NCBI GenBank assembly: GCA_903944165.1
Contig: CAJAQT010000022.1
Location: 1 to 52,726, forward strand
Source of the DNA: an uncultured Methylococcaceae bacterium
GTDB taxonomy: Bacteria; Pseudomonadota; Gammaproteobacteria; Methylococcales; Methylomonadaceae
Direction of reading: 5' to 3'
DNA length: 52,726 nt
In this document: positions 41,250 to 51,151 of the stretch, in pieces
Layout of the letters: each line of letters begins with the position of its first letter
Position numbering within the stretch: the stretch's first letter is position 1
Program-made: the position numbers and the translations under genes
The notes under the pieces: model-generated
Told to the model about the DNA's origin: nothing
The model's database searches: none
What the model saw: the letters and a program-made list of their open reading frames with translations, nothing else

Positions 41250-42833
41250 ATGAAAAAAATTCTCATCTCAGATAAATTAGCGCAAGCAGGGATTGATTTT
41301 TTAAACGCCCAAGCAGGCCTTGAAGCCCATTTTAAAATCGGTCTTACCGAAGCGGAACTCTGTGCAATCATCGGTGACTACGATGCCTTACTTATTCGCA
41401 GTGACACACAAGTTACCGCTGCGGTGTTACATGCAGCAGTCAATTTAAAATTAATTGGTCGTGCTGGCATAGGCGTTGATAACGTTGACATACCTTTAGC
41501 AACTGATTTAGGCATTATCGTCATGAACACGCCCGATGCTAACGCCACGACTACCGCCGAATTGGCCATTGCTCACATGATGTCGTTAAGCCGTCACTTA
41601 CCTAAAGCAGACAGCTCGGTGCGTGCAGGTAAATGGGAGCGTTCTAAATTAATGGGGGCTGAGGTGGCTAATAAAACCTTAGCTATTCTAGGTTTTGGTA
41701 CTATTGGCCGCATTGTTTCACAGCGTGGTTTTGGCCTTAAAATGAACGTCATTGCTTATGATCCGTTTGTTGCGCCAGAAATTTTTGCAGAATATGGTGT
41801 TGAATCGGTCAGCTTAGATACCTTAGTTAGCCACGCTGATTATTTAAGCTTGCATTGCCCCTTAATTGAAAAAACTCAGCATATAATTGGCGCCAAGCAG
41901 CTTGCCATGATGAAAAAAGAAGCGATGGTTATCAATTGTGCGCGTGGCGGTCTTATTGATGAAACTGCATTGTATGAAGCACTAAACAGCAATCAAATCG
42001 CTGGTGCTGCGTTAGATGTTTATGAAAATGAACCGCCTACAGAATCGCCACTTTTAACTTTAGACAACATTGTTTTCACTCCACATTTAGGCGCATCAAC
42101 GCTTGAAGCTCAGGTTGCCGTGAGTGTTGAAATTGCTCGCCAAGCAGTGACTTTTTTAACCACGGGCGAAGCTATCAATGCCCTTAATTTACCCAGAGTG
42201 TCGGCGATAGAATTGCAAAAATCGTCTGAGTATATGAATCTGGCTAGTATTTTAGGCAAAATTTTAGCTGGACTTGCTACGCAACCCATAGAGCGTATTG
42301 AAGTGGCTCTTTTTGGTAAAGCTGCCGAAGTTTCTGTACGTCCTATTTCAGTTGCTGCCTTGGTCGGCGTGTTAAGTGATCAATTCTCAACGCCTGTTAA
42401 CCGTGTTAATGCTGAAAATATCGCCAAACGTCAGGGCATTACGCTGACTGAAACGGTAACTCATGAAGCAAATGATTATATTTCGTTGATTAAATTAACT
42501 GGATCATTTGGTACCGAGCACTTGTCGTTAACGGGTGCACTGTTAGGTGGTCGTCGTCCACGCTTGGTAAACATCAACGATTATGAAATTGAAGTTGTCC
42601 CTGAAGGCACGTTATTAGTCACACGTCATGAAGATAAGCCAGGTGTTATTTCTGCGTTAAGCACCATCTTGGGTAATGCTGATATCAATATTAGTCGTAT
42701 GCAAGTCAGCACCGCTAACGAAACCTTACAAGCCATGGCCGTTATCAGTATTTCATCACCGATTAACGATGATTTACTGCAACAATTATGTGCCATTGCG
42801 GCAGTGCATCACGTCTGGCAAATTACACTATGA
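41250..42833 (+). CDS. serA: D-3-phosphoglycerate dehydrogenase with C-terminal ACT domain (start at 41250 preferred over 41154)
   Basis: MKKILISDKLAQAGIDFL..., IGRAGIGVDNVDIPLAT, ILGFGTIGRIVSQRG, NCARGGLIDETALYEAL, C-terminal ACT region. Confidence 0.96.
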   Translation: MKKILISDKLAQAGIDFLNAQAGLEAHFKIGLTEAELCAIIGDYDALLIRSDTQVTAAVLHAAVNLKLIGRAGIGVDNVDIPLATDLGIIVMNTPDANATTTAELAIAHMMSLSRHLPKADSSVRAGKWERSKLMGAEVANKTLAILGFGTIGRIVSQRGFGLKMNVIAYDPFVAPEIFAEYGVESVSLDTLVSHADYLSLHCPLIEKTQHIIGAKQLAMMKKEAMVINCARGGLIDETALYEALNSNQIAGAALDVYENEPPTESPLLTLDNIVFTPHLGASTLEAQVAVSVEIARQAVTFLTTGEAINALNLPRVSAIELQKSSEYMNLASILGKILAGLATQPIERIEVALFGKAAEVSVRPISVAALVGVLSDQFSTPVNRVNAENIAKRQGITLTETVTHEANDYISLIKLTGSFGTEHLSLTGALLGGRRPRLVNINDYEIEVVPEGTLLVTRHEDKPGVISALSTILGNADINISRMQVSTANETLQAMAVISISSPINDDLLQQLCAIAAVHHVWQITL

Positions 42834-43468
42834 GTTTTGCTATCGTCTGTTTTGATTGCGATAGCACGCTCAGCAAAATTGAAGGTATTGATGAATTAGC
42901 TAAACGTGCTGGCTTAGGGGATGCCATGTCAGCACTCACTGAGGCTGCAATGAATGGCTCCCTGCCTTTAGAGGCGGTGTATGCCAAACGTTTAACGTTA
43001 ATTAAACCCTCTCGCGCTGATTTAACATGGTTGGCTGACGCGTATATCGCCGAACAAGCTGATGATATTCATGAGGTTTTTTCCACTTTAGCCGCACAGG
43101 GTAAGCAACTGCATATTATTAGTGGTGGCTTACGCCCAGCTATTTTACCTTTGGCTAAATCGCTGGGAGTTCCTGCCGAACACGTTCATGCAGTGGATAT
43201 TTATTTTAATCAGGACGGTAGCTATCACGATTATGAACAACACTCGCCGTTGGCGCGTAATGGCGGTAAAGCTGCTGTGGTAAGCGCATTAACACAGGCT
43301 GGTAAAGTGGTTATGATTGGCGATGGCATTACCGATATGGAAGCAAAACAAGCAGGTGCGTACACCATTGGTTTTGGTGGTGTGGTGCAGCGTGAAACAG
43401 TAAAACAAAGCGCTGATGTTTATGTTACTACGGCTAGTCTGCGTGGTGTATTAACCCATCTCCAGTAA
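42830..43468 (+). CDS. serB: HAD-IB phosphatase, probable phosphoserine phosphatase
   Basis: IVCFDCDSTLSKIEGIDELA (DxDxT), HIISGGLRPAI, GDGITDMEAKQAG; ATGA overlap with serA. Confidence 0.85.
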   Translation: MSFAIVCFDCDSTLSKIEGIDELAKRAGLGDAMSALTEAAMNGSLPLEAVYAKRLTLIKPSRADLTWLADAYIAEQADDIHEVFSTLAAQGKQLHIISGGLRPAILPLAKSLGVPAEHVHAVDIYFNQDGSYHDYEQHSPLARNGGKAAVVSALTQAGKVVMIGDGITDMEAKQAGAYTIGFGGVVQRETVKQSADVYVTTASLRGVLTHLQ

Positions 43469-43532
43469 AACTAAGCCCTTATTCTGGCATGGACGCTGGA
43501 ATATTGAGGGGCATGAGCTGCAAACGCAGTAT

Positions 43533-44165
43533 TTAGCATCTGAGCGTTGTTAAATATCGTTGCCAATCTTCTGGTCTATCCACATCCCATTGCACGGGCA
43601 ATTCAACGGCACGTAATCGAGCCTGCTGTATGCGCAAACGCGTTTCTGCCATGACATCGACTTGACTCCAACGCATTGCGTTAAATAAACAAGGCTGCGG
43701 GGCGGATAGTCCTAATAACACATAACCACCATCTTCTGCGGGAGCAATGACCACGTCATAGCCTGCCTTTAAAATTTCAAAGGCTTGGTTTATTTGTTGG
43801 TGCGTTAAGCTTGGGCAATCACAACCCATGACCATGGCATAGCGATACGTTGTTAATGCTGTGGCTAACGCGTTGGCCATTCTTGCACCAATATCTTCAC
43901 CTTGTTGTGCCACTAAAGTAATTGGATAACGTTGCGCACAGTCACGAAAAAAAGCATGCTCAGGGCTGGGCGTACAATGCAATTGAACGGCGCAATTAGG
44001 AATTTGACAGGCACGAACTAAACTAAGCTGGGTTAGCTCAAGATGCGCAGCTAAGGCTTGTTGAGCTGATAATTGTGTTTGTAAGCGAGTTTTAACAGTA
44101 TTGAGTTCGGGTGCTTTGCAAAATAGCATTAACACTGTTTCTGCGACTGAAATGGTCCTTGCCAT
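43533..44165 (-). CDS. TIGR04282/DUF2064-family glycosyltransferase-like protein
   Basis: LMLFCKAPELNTVKTRL, GEDIGARMANAL, MGCDCPSLT, DGGYVLLGL. Confidence 0.87.
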   Translation of the reverse strand: MARTISVAETVLMLFCKAPELNTVKTRLQTQLSAQQALAAHLELTQLSLVRACQIPNCAVQLHCTPSPEHAFFRDCAQRYPITLVAQQGEDIGARMANALATALTTYRYAMVMGCDCPSLTHQQINQAFEILKAGYDVVIAPAEDGGYVLLGLSAPQPCLFNAMRWSQVDVMAETRLRIQQARLRAVELPVQWDVDRPEDWQRYLTTLRC

Positions 44166-44191
44166 GCCTTTTCCTCTATCTCTACCGTTAA

Positions 44192-45856
44192 TTACTTAGT
44201 ATTGGTTTTGGCATAAATAAAATAAGGTAGGGCAAGTACGCCTAAATTACTTAGCCAAGTGACAAGCTGATTATTACTGAGGGTAAAGCTTAGTGAGGTT
44301 GCAAATCGGTGTGTGATTGAGGGGTAAGCGGCAATTAAATCGCGGCTGACAAAAAAGGCACTGGTTTCACCAATAATTAAGGCGATGCCTGCGAGGAGTA
44401 GGCTTCGTCCTAGCCAGTGATAACGAGGCATGATAAAGCTAGCAAACGCCGGGGTTTTGTTTATAAAGCTGATGATAATGACGGTGCTTATGCCGGTGAT
44501 AAGTAGATAAAACTGTTCCGTTGGGAAGCTGATATAGCGTCCGTTAATGGCTAAGCTAAGCGTTTTAACAAGCGCAAAGAGCACGCAGACGGTATACAGT
44601 CTTTGCCCCCATAATGCGTAAACGCTGTGTTGGGCTTGTTGGCGAGCTAAGGTATAAGCGTAGTTAAGAAGAATAAAGCCCAACGCGGCATTGATGATAA
44701 TAATTATGCCCGTAAGAAGGTATTGACCAAGTGAATAACTGGTCGCCCACAAGAAGTCAATTTGTTCGCACCAACATACTAAGGTGAGTTGAATTGCTGA
44801 GAGTAAAATAACTAAATAATGCGTAGGTAAAGTACGCAAGGCTTGATGGGTAAAGATAAGCAGAGTGATAAATAACAAGGCGGCAAACAGCTTGTTATTC
44901 AGCCAGTTAGGATGTTCGTAAACCTTTCCTGTTAACGGAAAAACATCTGTTCTATCTATTGAAAGTAAGCCCCAGTTAGCCCCCACCACACCTTCCAAGT
45001 TACTTTTCCATGATTGGTTGATGGCTTCCACAATGTTATAGTCAAAGTGATTAGCGTTAGCCACTTTAATAAGTCCACGGATGAAGCGTGCTTCATTGCG
45101 GACACTGGGAATCGCTAAGCCGCGTTGTTTTCCTACGCTGGGCCAGCCTGATTCGCCAATTAAAATAGGTTTGTCTGCGGATAATTTGCGTGCTTCTTCT
45201 TGTACATGATGATAAATGCGCTCAATGTGGGCAGGAGCGGCACTGACGGCAATAGGTTCATCTTCCCAGTAAGGTAAAATATGAATCGTGATGAAGTCGA
45301 CTTCATTGATGATTTCTGGATACTTCATGTACATTGACCACACATCAGCGTAGGACACGGGTTGCTTGACCGCTTTTTTTACTGTACGGATGGCTTCTAT
45401 TAATGCTTCTGGCGGTAAATCACCACGCAATAAGACCTCATTTCCTACAATTACGCGCTTAACTACGTCTGGATTGGCATTAGCTGAGCGGATTAATTCA
45501 TTGATTTCTAATTGATTGCTTTTATCAATGCCACCTAACCAAGCACCTTGAATCATGGTTAAGCCATGCTTTCTGGCGAGTGCTGGAATAGTGGGCATCG
45601 TGCCTTCTGCACTGGCATAGGTGCGGATAGTATAGGTTTTGCTGCTTAATAAGTGTAAGTCATCCGATATTTGTTGTTCAGATGGGAACGTTTCAGTCAT
45701 GGGGCTTTGACCTTCATGAAACGGCGCGTATGACAAGCTATTGAGTTTTCCTTGAGGGACGTCAGCACCAACGTCTTGGGGTAAATTAGTGATGTAGCCG
45801 AATAGAAAAGTGAGTAATAACAGTATGATGGCTGTAGAAATAAGTTTCATGGGCAA
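44192..45856 (-). CDS. Membrane-anchored glycoside hydrolase family 17 (beta-1,3-glucanase-like) with C-terminal TM region
   Basis: LSYAPFHEGQSP..., RVIVGNEVLLRGD (acid/base Glu context), PILIGESGWPSVGKQRG (nucleophile Glu context), then multiple TM segments. Confidence 0.88.
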   Translation of the reverse strand: MPMKLISTAIILLLLTFLFGYITNLPQDVGADVPQGKLNSLSYAPFHEGQSPMTETFPSEQQISDDLHLLSSKTYTIRTYASAEGTMPTIPALARKHGLTMIQGAWLGGIDKSNQLEINELIRSANANPDVVKRVIVGNEVLLRGDLPPEALIEAIRTVKKAVKQPVSYADVWSMYMKYPEIINEVDFITIHILPYWEDEPIAVSAAPAHIERIYHHVQEEARKLSADKPILIGESGWPSVGKQRGLAIPSVRNEARFIRGLIKVANANHFDYNIVEAINQSWKSNLEGVVGANWGLLSIDRTDVFPLTGKVYEHPNWLNNKLFAALLFITLLIFTHQALRTLPTHYLVILLSAIQLTLVCWCEQIDFLWATSYSLGQYLLTGIIIIINAALGFILLNYAYTLARQQAQHSVYALWGQRLYTVCVLFALVKTLSLAINGRYISFPTEQFYLLITGISTVIIISFINKTPAFASFIMPRYHWLGRSLLLAGIALIIGETSAFFVSRDLIAAYPSITHRFATSLSFTLSNNQLVTWLSNLGVLALPYFIYAKTNTK

Positions 45857-45914
45857 TTTACCAGAAGGTGTGAAAGGTTAGCGTGGCACGCGTATTTCAG
45901 TCAGGTGATGGTAT

Positions 45915-45957
45915 AAAAAAACCGTCGTAATGCGCTGAAGGCACTACGGCGGTTTTG
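45915..45957 (-). terminator. Rho-independent terminator downstream of ilvC
   Basis: aaaaccgtcgta...tacggcggtttt stem with A/T flanks on both sides; immediately beyond the ilvC stop. Confidence 0.85.
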
Positions 45958-45976
45958 TAACGATTGCTAAAAGCGC

Positions 45977-47008
<1,032 letters not shown>

Positions 47009-47070
47009 TTATGTGTTTTTAAAGTGTAAGTTTAGGATAGTTAAGTGCGTTGAAGTGCTTCAACAAGCGT

Positions 47071-47562
47071 TTATAAGCGTAAACCTTGTTCGCCACGAGA
47101 AATTCCTGTTGGTCCAGAGCGCACGACTTCAATGATGGTATCTGGCTCGACGGCGGCAATAAACCTATCAAGCTTTTCAGAAGTTCCTGTTATTTCAATA
47201 ACATACGATTTTTCTGTGACATCAAGAATTTTACCCCGAAAAATTTCAGCTAAGCTTCTGATTTCAGCGCGTGTCTGTGCGGTGGTTTTAATTTTTACCA
47301 TCATTAATTCGCGTTCAATATGATTTACTTCAAGTAAATCAGTTAATTTAACGACATCAATAAGTTTATTTAATTGCTTCGTGATTTGTTCAATAACGTC
47401 TTCACTGCCGCGTGTGACTAATGTAATTCTTGATAAACTAGGATCTTCTGTTGCCGCAACCGCTAAGGATTCAATGTTATAACCACGCGCAGAAAATAAA
47501 CCTGCTACCCGTGAAAGTGCGCCTGCTTCGTTTTCAATTAAAATTGAAATTATATGTCGCAT
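47071..47562 (-). CDS. ilvH: Acetolactate synthase small subunit
   Basis: MRHIISILIENEAGALSRVAGLFSARGYNIESLAVAATEDPSLSRIT ACT domain. Confidence 0.98.
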   Translation of the reverse strand: MRHIISILIENEAGALSRVAGLFSARGYNIESLAVAATEDPSLSRITLVTRGSEDVIEQITKQLNKLIDVVKLTDLLEVNHIERELMMVKIKTTAQTRAEIRSLAEIFRGKILDVTEKSYVIEITGTSEKLDRFIAAVEPDTIIEVVRSGPTGISRGEQGLRL

Positions 47563-49304
47563 TATGCTAACTCCCTTTCGTTTGATGAATCTAACGCTAC
47601 GCGCAATTTCATATCATGATGACCTTTACCCGCTTCAATCATGGGGTACACGTTTTCAGTGCGATCAGTGATAATATCCAAAAATACAGTACGATCAGTA
47701 AGCGCAAAGGCTTTTTCTAATGCACCTCGGACGTCTTCTGGCTTTTCAACGCGCATCCCTACATGACCATACGCTTCAGCTAATTGCACAAATTCAGGAA
47801 TGGTGTCCATATACGAATGCGAGTAGCGGCTTTCGTAAGTGAATTCTTGCCATTGTCTGACCATGCCCATATAGCGATTATTTAAGTTAATAATTTTAAT
47901 GGGCGTTTTGTACTGCAAGGCGGTAGATAATTCTTGTATACACATTTGAATACTGGCTTCACCAGTGATGCACGCGACTTGTGCATCAGGAAAAGCTAAT
48001 TTAACGCCAATAGCTGCGGGTAAGCCAAAGCCCATCGTGCCTAAGCCGCCTGAGTTAATCCAGCGACGAGGTTGATCGAAGCGGTAATACTGAGCTGCCC
48101 ACATTTGGTGTTGACCGACATCCGAGGTGACATACGCATCCCCGTTAGTGACTTCATAGACTTGTTCAATCACATATTGTGGCTTAATTAAGAGGCTATC
48201 ACGATCATACTCTAGGCATTTAATGCTGCGCCATTGATCGATTTGCTCCCACCATTTTGCCAGTGCCTCTGTGTTGCGACTGAGGGTGCTGCTGTTAATT
48301 ATTTCAATCATGTGCTGCAAAACAGTGTTCACTTGCCCTAAGATAGGAATGTTAACTTTAACTGTTTTTGAAATAGAGGCAGGGTCAATATCAATGTGAA
48401 TAATTTTTGCGTGAGGGCAAAATAAATCCAATTTACCCGTAACGCGGTCATCAAATCGAGCACCAATGGCAATAATGACGTCACTTTCATGCATGGCCAT
48501 ATTGGCCTCAAAAGTGCCATGCATACCAAGCATACCAATAAATTGGGGGTCAGTAGCAGGGTAGGCGCCTAAGCCCATTAGTGTATTTGTGACAGGAAAG
48601 CCTAGTAACCGTGAGAAAGCGGTTAATTCGTGGCTGGCATTACCTAATACCACGCCGCCACCTGAATAAATAACGGGTTGTTTAGCGTTTAATAATAACT
48701 CAACGGCTTTTTTAATTTGTTCGTGATCAGTCTCAATATCAGGATGATAAGAGCGCATGGAGACGTGCTCTGGATAATGATAAGGCACTTTAATTTTAGG
48801 GTCAGTGATGTCTTTAGGAATATCAACAACAACTGGGCCGGGTCTGCCGGTCATGGCAACATAAAACGCTTTTTTTATTGTTTCAGCGAGTTTGTTAACA
48901 TCTTTTACTAAAAAGTTATGTTTAACGCATGGACGGCTAATACCGACCATATCCACTTCTTGAAACGCATCGCTGCCGATTACGGGTAATGAGACCTGTC
49001 CAGAAATAACCACTAAAGGAATAGAATCCATATAAGCCGTGGCAATGCCAGTAATGGCATTGGTTGCGCCTGGGCCTGAGGTGACTAACACCACACCTGG
49101 TTTACCCGTTGCGCGGGCATAACCATCCGCAGCATGAGTCGCACCTTGCTCATGTCTGACCAGAATATGTTTTACGTCCTCTTGCTGAAAAAGAGCATCA
49201 TATAAATGCAATACGGCACCACCTGGGTAACCAAAGATATATTCAACGCCTTCGTCTTTAAGACTTTGTACGAGAATTTGTCCACCGCTTAAGTCCACAT
49301 TCAC
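47562..49304 (-). CDS. ilvI: Acetolactate synthase large subunit
   Basis: MNVDLSGGQILVQSLKDEGVEYIFGYPGGAVL, ThDP motif region (GEASIQMCIQELSTALQYKTPIKIINLNN). Confidence 0.97.
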   Translation of the reverse strand: MNVDLSGGQILVQSLKDEGVEYIFGYPGGAVLHLYDALFQQEDVKHILVRHEQGATHAADGYARATGKPGVVLVTSGPGATNAITGIATAYMDSIPLVVISGQVSLPVIGSDAFQEVDMVGISRPCVKHNFLVKDVNKLAETIKKAFYVAMTGRPGPVVVDIPKDITDPKIKVPYHYPEHVSMRSYHPDIETDHEQIKKAVELLLNAKQPVIYSGGGVVLGNASHELTAFSRLLGFPVTNTLMGLGAYPATDPQFIGMLGMHGTFEANMAMHESDVIIAIGARFDDRVTGKLDLFCPHAKIIHIDIDPASISKTVKVNIPILGQVNTVLQHMIEIINSSTLSRNTEALAKWWEQIDQWRSIKCLEYDRDSLLIKPQYVIEQVYEVTNGDAYVTSDVGQHQMWAAQYYRFDQPRRWINSGGLGTMGFGLPAAIGVKLAFPDAQVACITGEASIQMCIQELSTALQYKTPIKIINLNNRYMGMVRQWQEFTYESRYSHSYMDTIPEFVQLAEAYGHVGMRVEKPEDVRGALEKAFALTDRTVFLDIITDRTENVYPMIEAGKGHHDMKLRVALDSSNERELA

Positions 49305-49702
49305 CTCGATATTTATTTTTTTGATAGTGTTCGGTGATAGCTAGGTTTAGCCATTGAAATCACTGAGTTTGCATAACCTGTTGACAGCATTCGTTGGGAT
49401 AAATGAGCCACTGGGTTACCTTGTTCTGCTTTAAAACATGTGTTAAATAGGGGATATTAACTGACCCTTAGTAAACGCTATTAACTTATTATTGCTTAAC
49501 AATTTACTCATTATTCTACTAGGTTATGGGTAAAATTGTAATGACATGGCGTTGTCCCACGAATGAAAACTAAAGCAGTTAAGCATTCGCCATTAACATG
49601 CGTGCCTAGGTTGAGTTGACTTAAGCAGTGCAAGGGGAAATGATTTTAAAGGATTATTTAGCAAATTCATTACATTATTTTTATCTTTTAGGAATTCTTA
49701 CT

Positions 49703-51049
49703 ATGAAAAAAATTGAACTTCTCTCGCCAGCAGGGACGATAAAAAATATGCGTTATGCTTTTGCTTATGGCGCAGATGCCGTATATGCAGGCTTGCCTAG
49801 ATATAGTTTACGCGTTCGTAACAATGATTTTTTGGCAGACAATTTGGCTATAGGCATTAAAGAAGCGCATCAACAGGGTAAAAAATTTTTTTTGGCAGCC
49901 AATGTTATTCCTCATAACAGCAAAGTAAAAACCTTTTTAAACGATTTAGCACCGATTATTGCCATGCAGCCTGATGCCTTAATCATGGCTGATCCAGGTT
50001 TGATTATGATGACTAAAGAGGCGTGGCCAGAGATGATTATTCATTTGTCGGTGCAAGCGAATACCGTTAATTATGCGGCAGTCAATTTTTGGAAAAAACT
50101 TGGAGTTGAGCGGGTTATTTTATCTAGGGAATTATCGTTAGGAGAGATTGAAGAGATTCGTCAACGTTGTCCTGATATGGAGTTGGAGGTATTTGTCCAC
50201 GGTGCTTTATGTATTGCGTATTCAGGACGTTGTTTATTGTCAGGATATTTTAATCATCGTGATCCAAATCAAGGCACCTGTACAAACTCTTGTCGCTGGA
50301 AATATAGCACACACTCTGCCACTGAAAATGCCGAAGGTGATGTAGTGAGAGTGGATTCATCGGCAGTATTGCCAATGAGTGCTTTAAATCATACAGAGTG
50401 TGGTGGTGCAGAACGTCATCCGTTAGCTGATCAGCTTTATTTTTTAGAAGAAGAGGGGCGACCAGGTGAATATTTGCCAGTGATGGAAGATGAAAATGGC
50501 ACGTATATTATGAATTCAAAAGATTTGCGTGCCATCGAGCATGTTGAACGTTTGGTGGCAATGGGAATTGATAGTTTAAAAATTGAAGGGCGAACAAAAT
50601 CTCATTATTACGTTGCAAGAACCGCGCAAGCGTATCGACAGGCAATTGATGATGCCGTTGCAGGGCGTGCTTTTCAGCCAGAATGCTTGGGTGTTTTAGA
50701 AAATTTAGCGAGTCGTGGTTATACCGATGGTTTTTATCAACGACACTCTACGCATGAGCAACAAAATTATATATCGGGTTATTCACAAAGCCATCAGCAA
50801 CAGTTTTGTGGAGAAATCAAACATTATGACGATCGCACGGGGATGGCGTATATCGATGTTAAAAATAAGTTTGCAGTGGGCGATCGTGTGGAGCTGATTT
50901 TGCCTTCAGGGAATCATGATATTACCGTGACTGCAATGCAAGACAAACATGGCAAAGCATGTCAAGAAGCGTTGGGAGGCGGCTATGAAGTCAGTATTCC
51001 TTTGCCAGCAATTGCCGCAGACTTTGGTTTATTGGCGCGGTATTTATAG
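49703..51049 (+). CDS. trhP: Peptidase U32-family protein, TrhP/YegQ-like (tRNA hydroxylation) (start 49703 preferred over 49628)
   Basis: MKKIELLSPAGTIKNMRYAFAYGADAVYAGLPRYSLRVRNNDF..., EVFVHGALCIAYSGRCLLSGYFNHRDPNQGTCTNSCRW, SLKIEGRTKSHYYVARTAQAYRQAID. Confidence 0.93.
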   Translation: MKKIELLSPAGTIKNMRYAFAYGADAVYAGLPRYSLRVRNNDFLADNLAIGIKEAHQQGKKFFLAANVIPHNSKVKTFLNDLAPIIAMQPDALIMADPGLIMMTKEAWPEMIIHLSVQANTVNYAAVNFWKKLGVERVILSRELSLGEIEEIRQRCPDMELEVFVHGALCIAYSGRCLLSGYFNHRDPNQGTCTNSCRWKYSTHSATENAEGDVVRVDSSAVLPMSALNHTECGGAERHPLADQLYFLEEEGRPGEYLPVMEDENGTYIMNSKDLRAIEHVERLVAMGIDSLKIEGRTKSHYYVARTAQAYRQAIDDAVAGRAFQPECLGVLENLASRGYTDGFYQRHSTHEQQNYISGYSQSHQQQFCGEIKHYDDRTGMAYIDVKNKFAVGDRVELILPSGNHDITVTAMQDKHGKACQEALGGGYEVSIPLPAIAADFGLLARYL

Positions 51050-51091
51050 TTAAAGGATACTTGCGCTAATTACGATGATAAAAACGCTAGC

Positions 51092-51130
51092 GTTCACTCG
51101 CTTTGCTATGCTTATTGTAAGCGAGTGAAC
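51092..51130. other. Perfect 12-bp inverted repeat between convergent genes (possible bidirectional terminator without T-tract)
   Basis: gttcactcgctt (51092-51103) / aagcgagtgaac (51119-51130), 15-nt loop. Confidence 0.6.
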
Positions 51131-51151
51131 TTAAGTGCGTGTGGTAGGTGA

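Noticed and set aside
49305-49702. Leader peptide/attenuator upstream of ilvI
   Set aside because: No run of Ile/Leu/Val codons in a short ORF followed by alternative hairpins was convincing in the divergent intergenic region.
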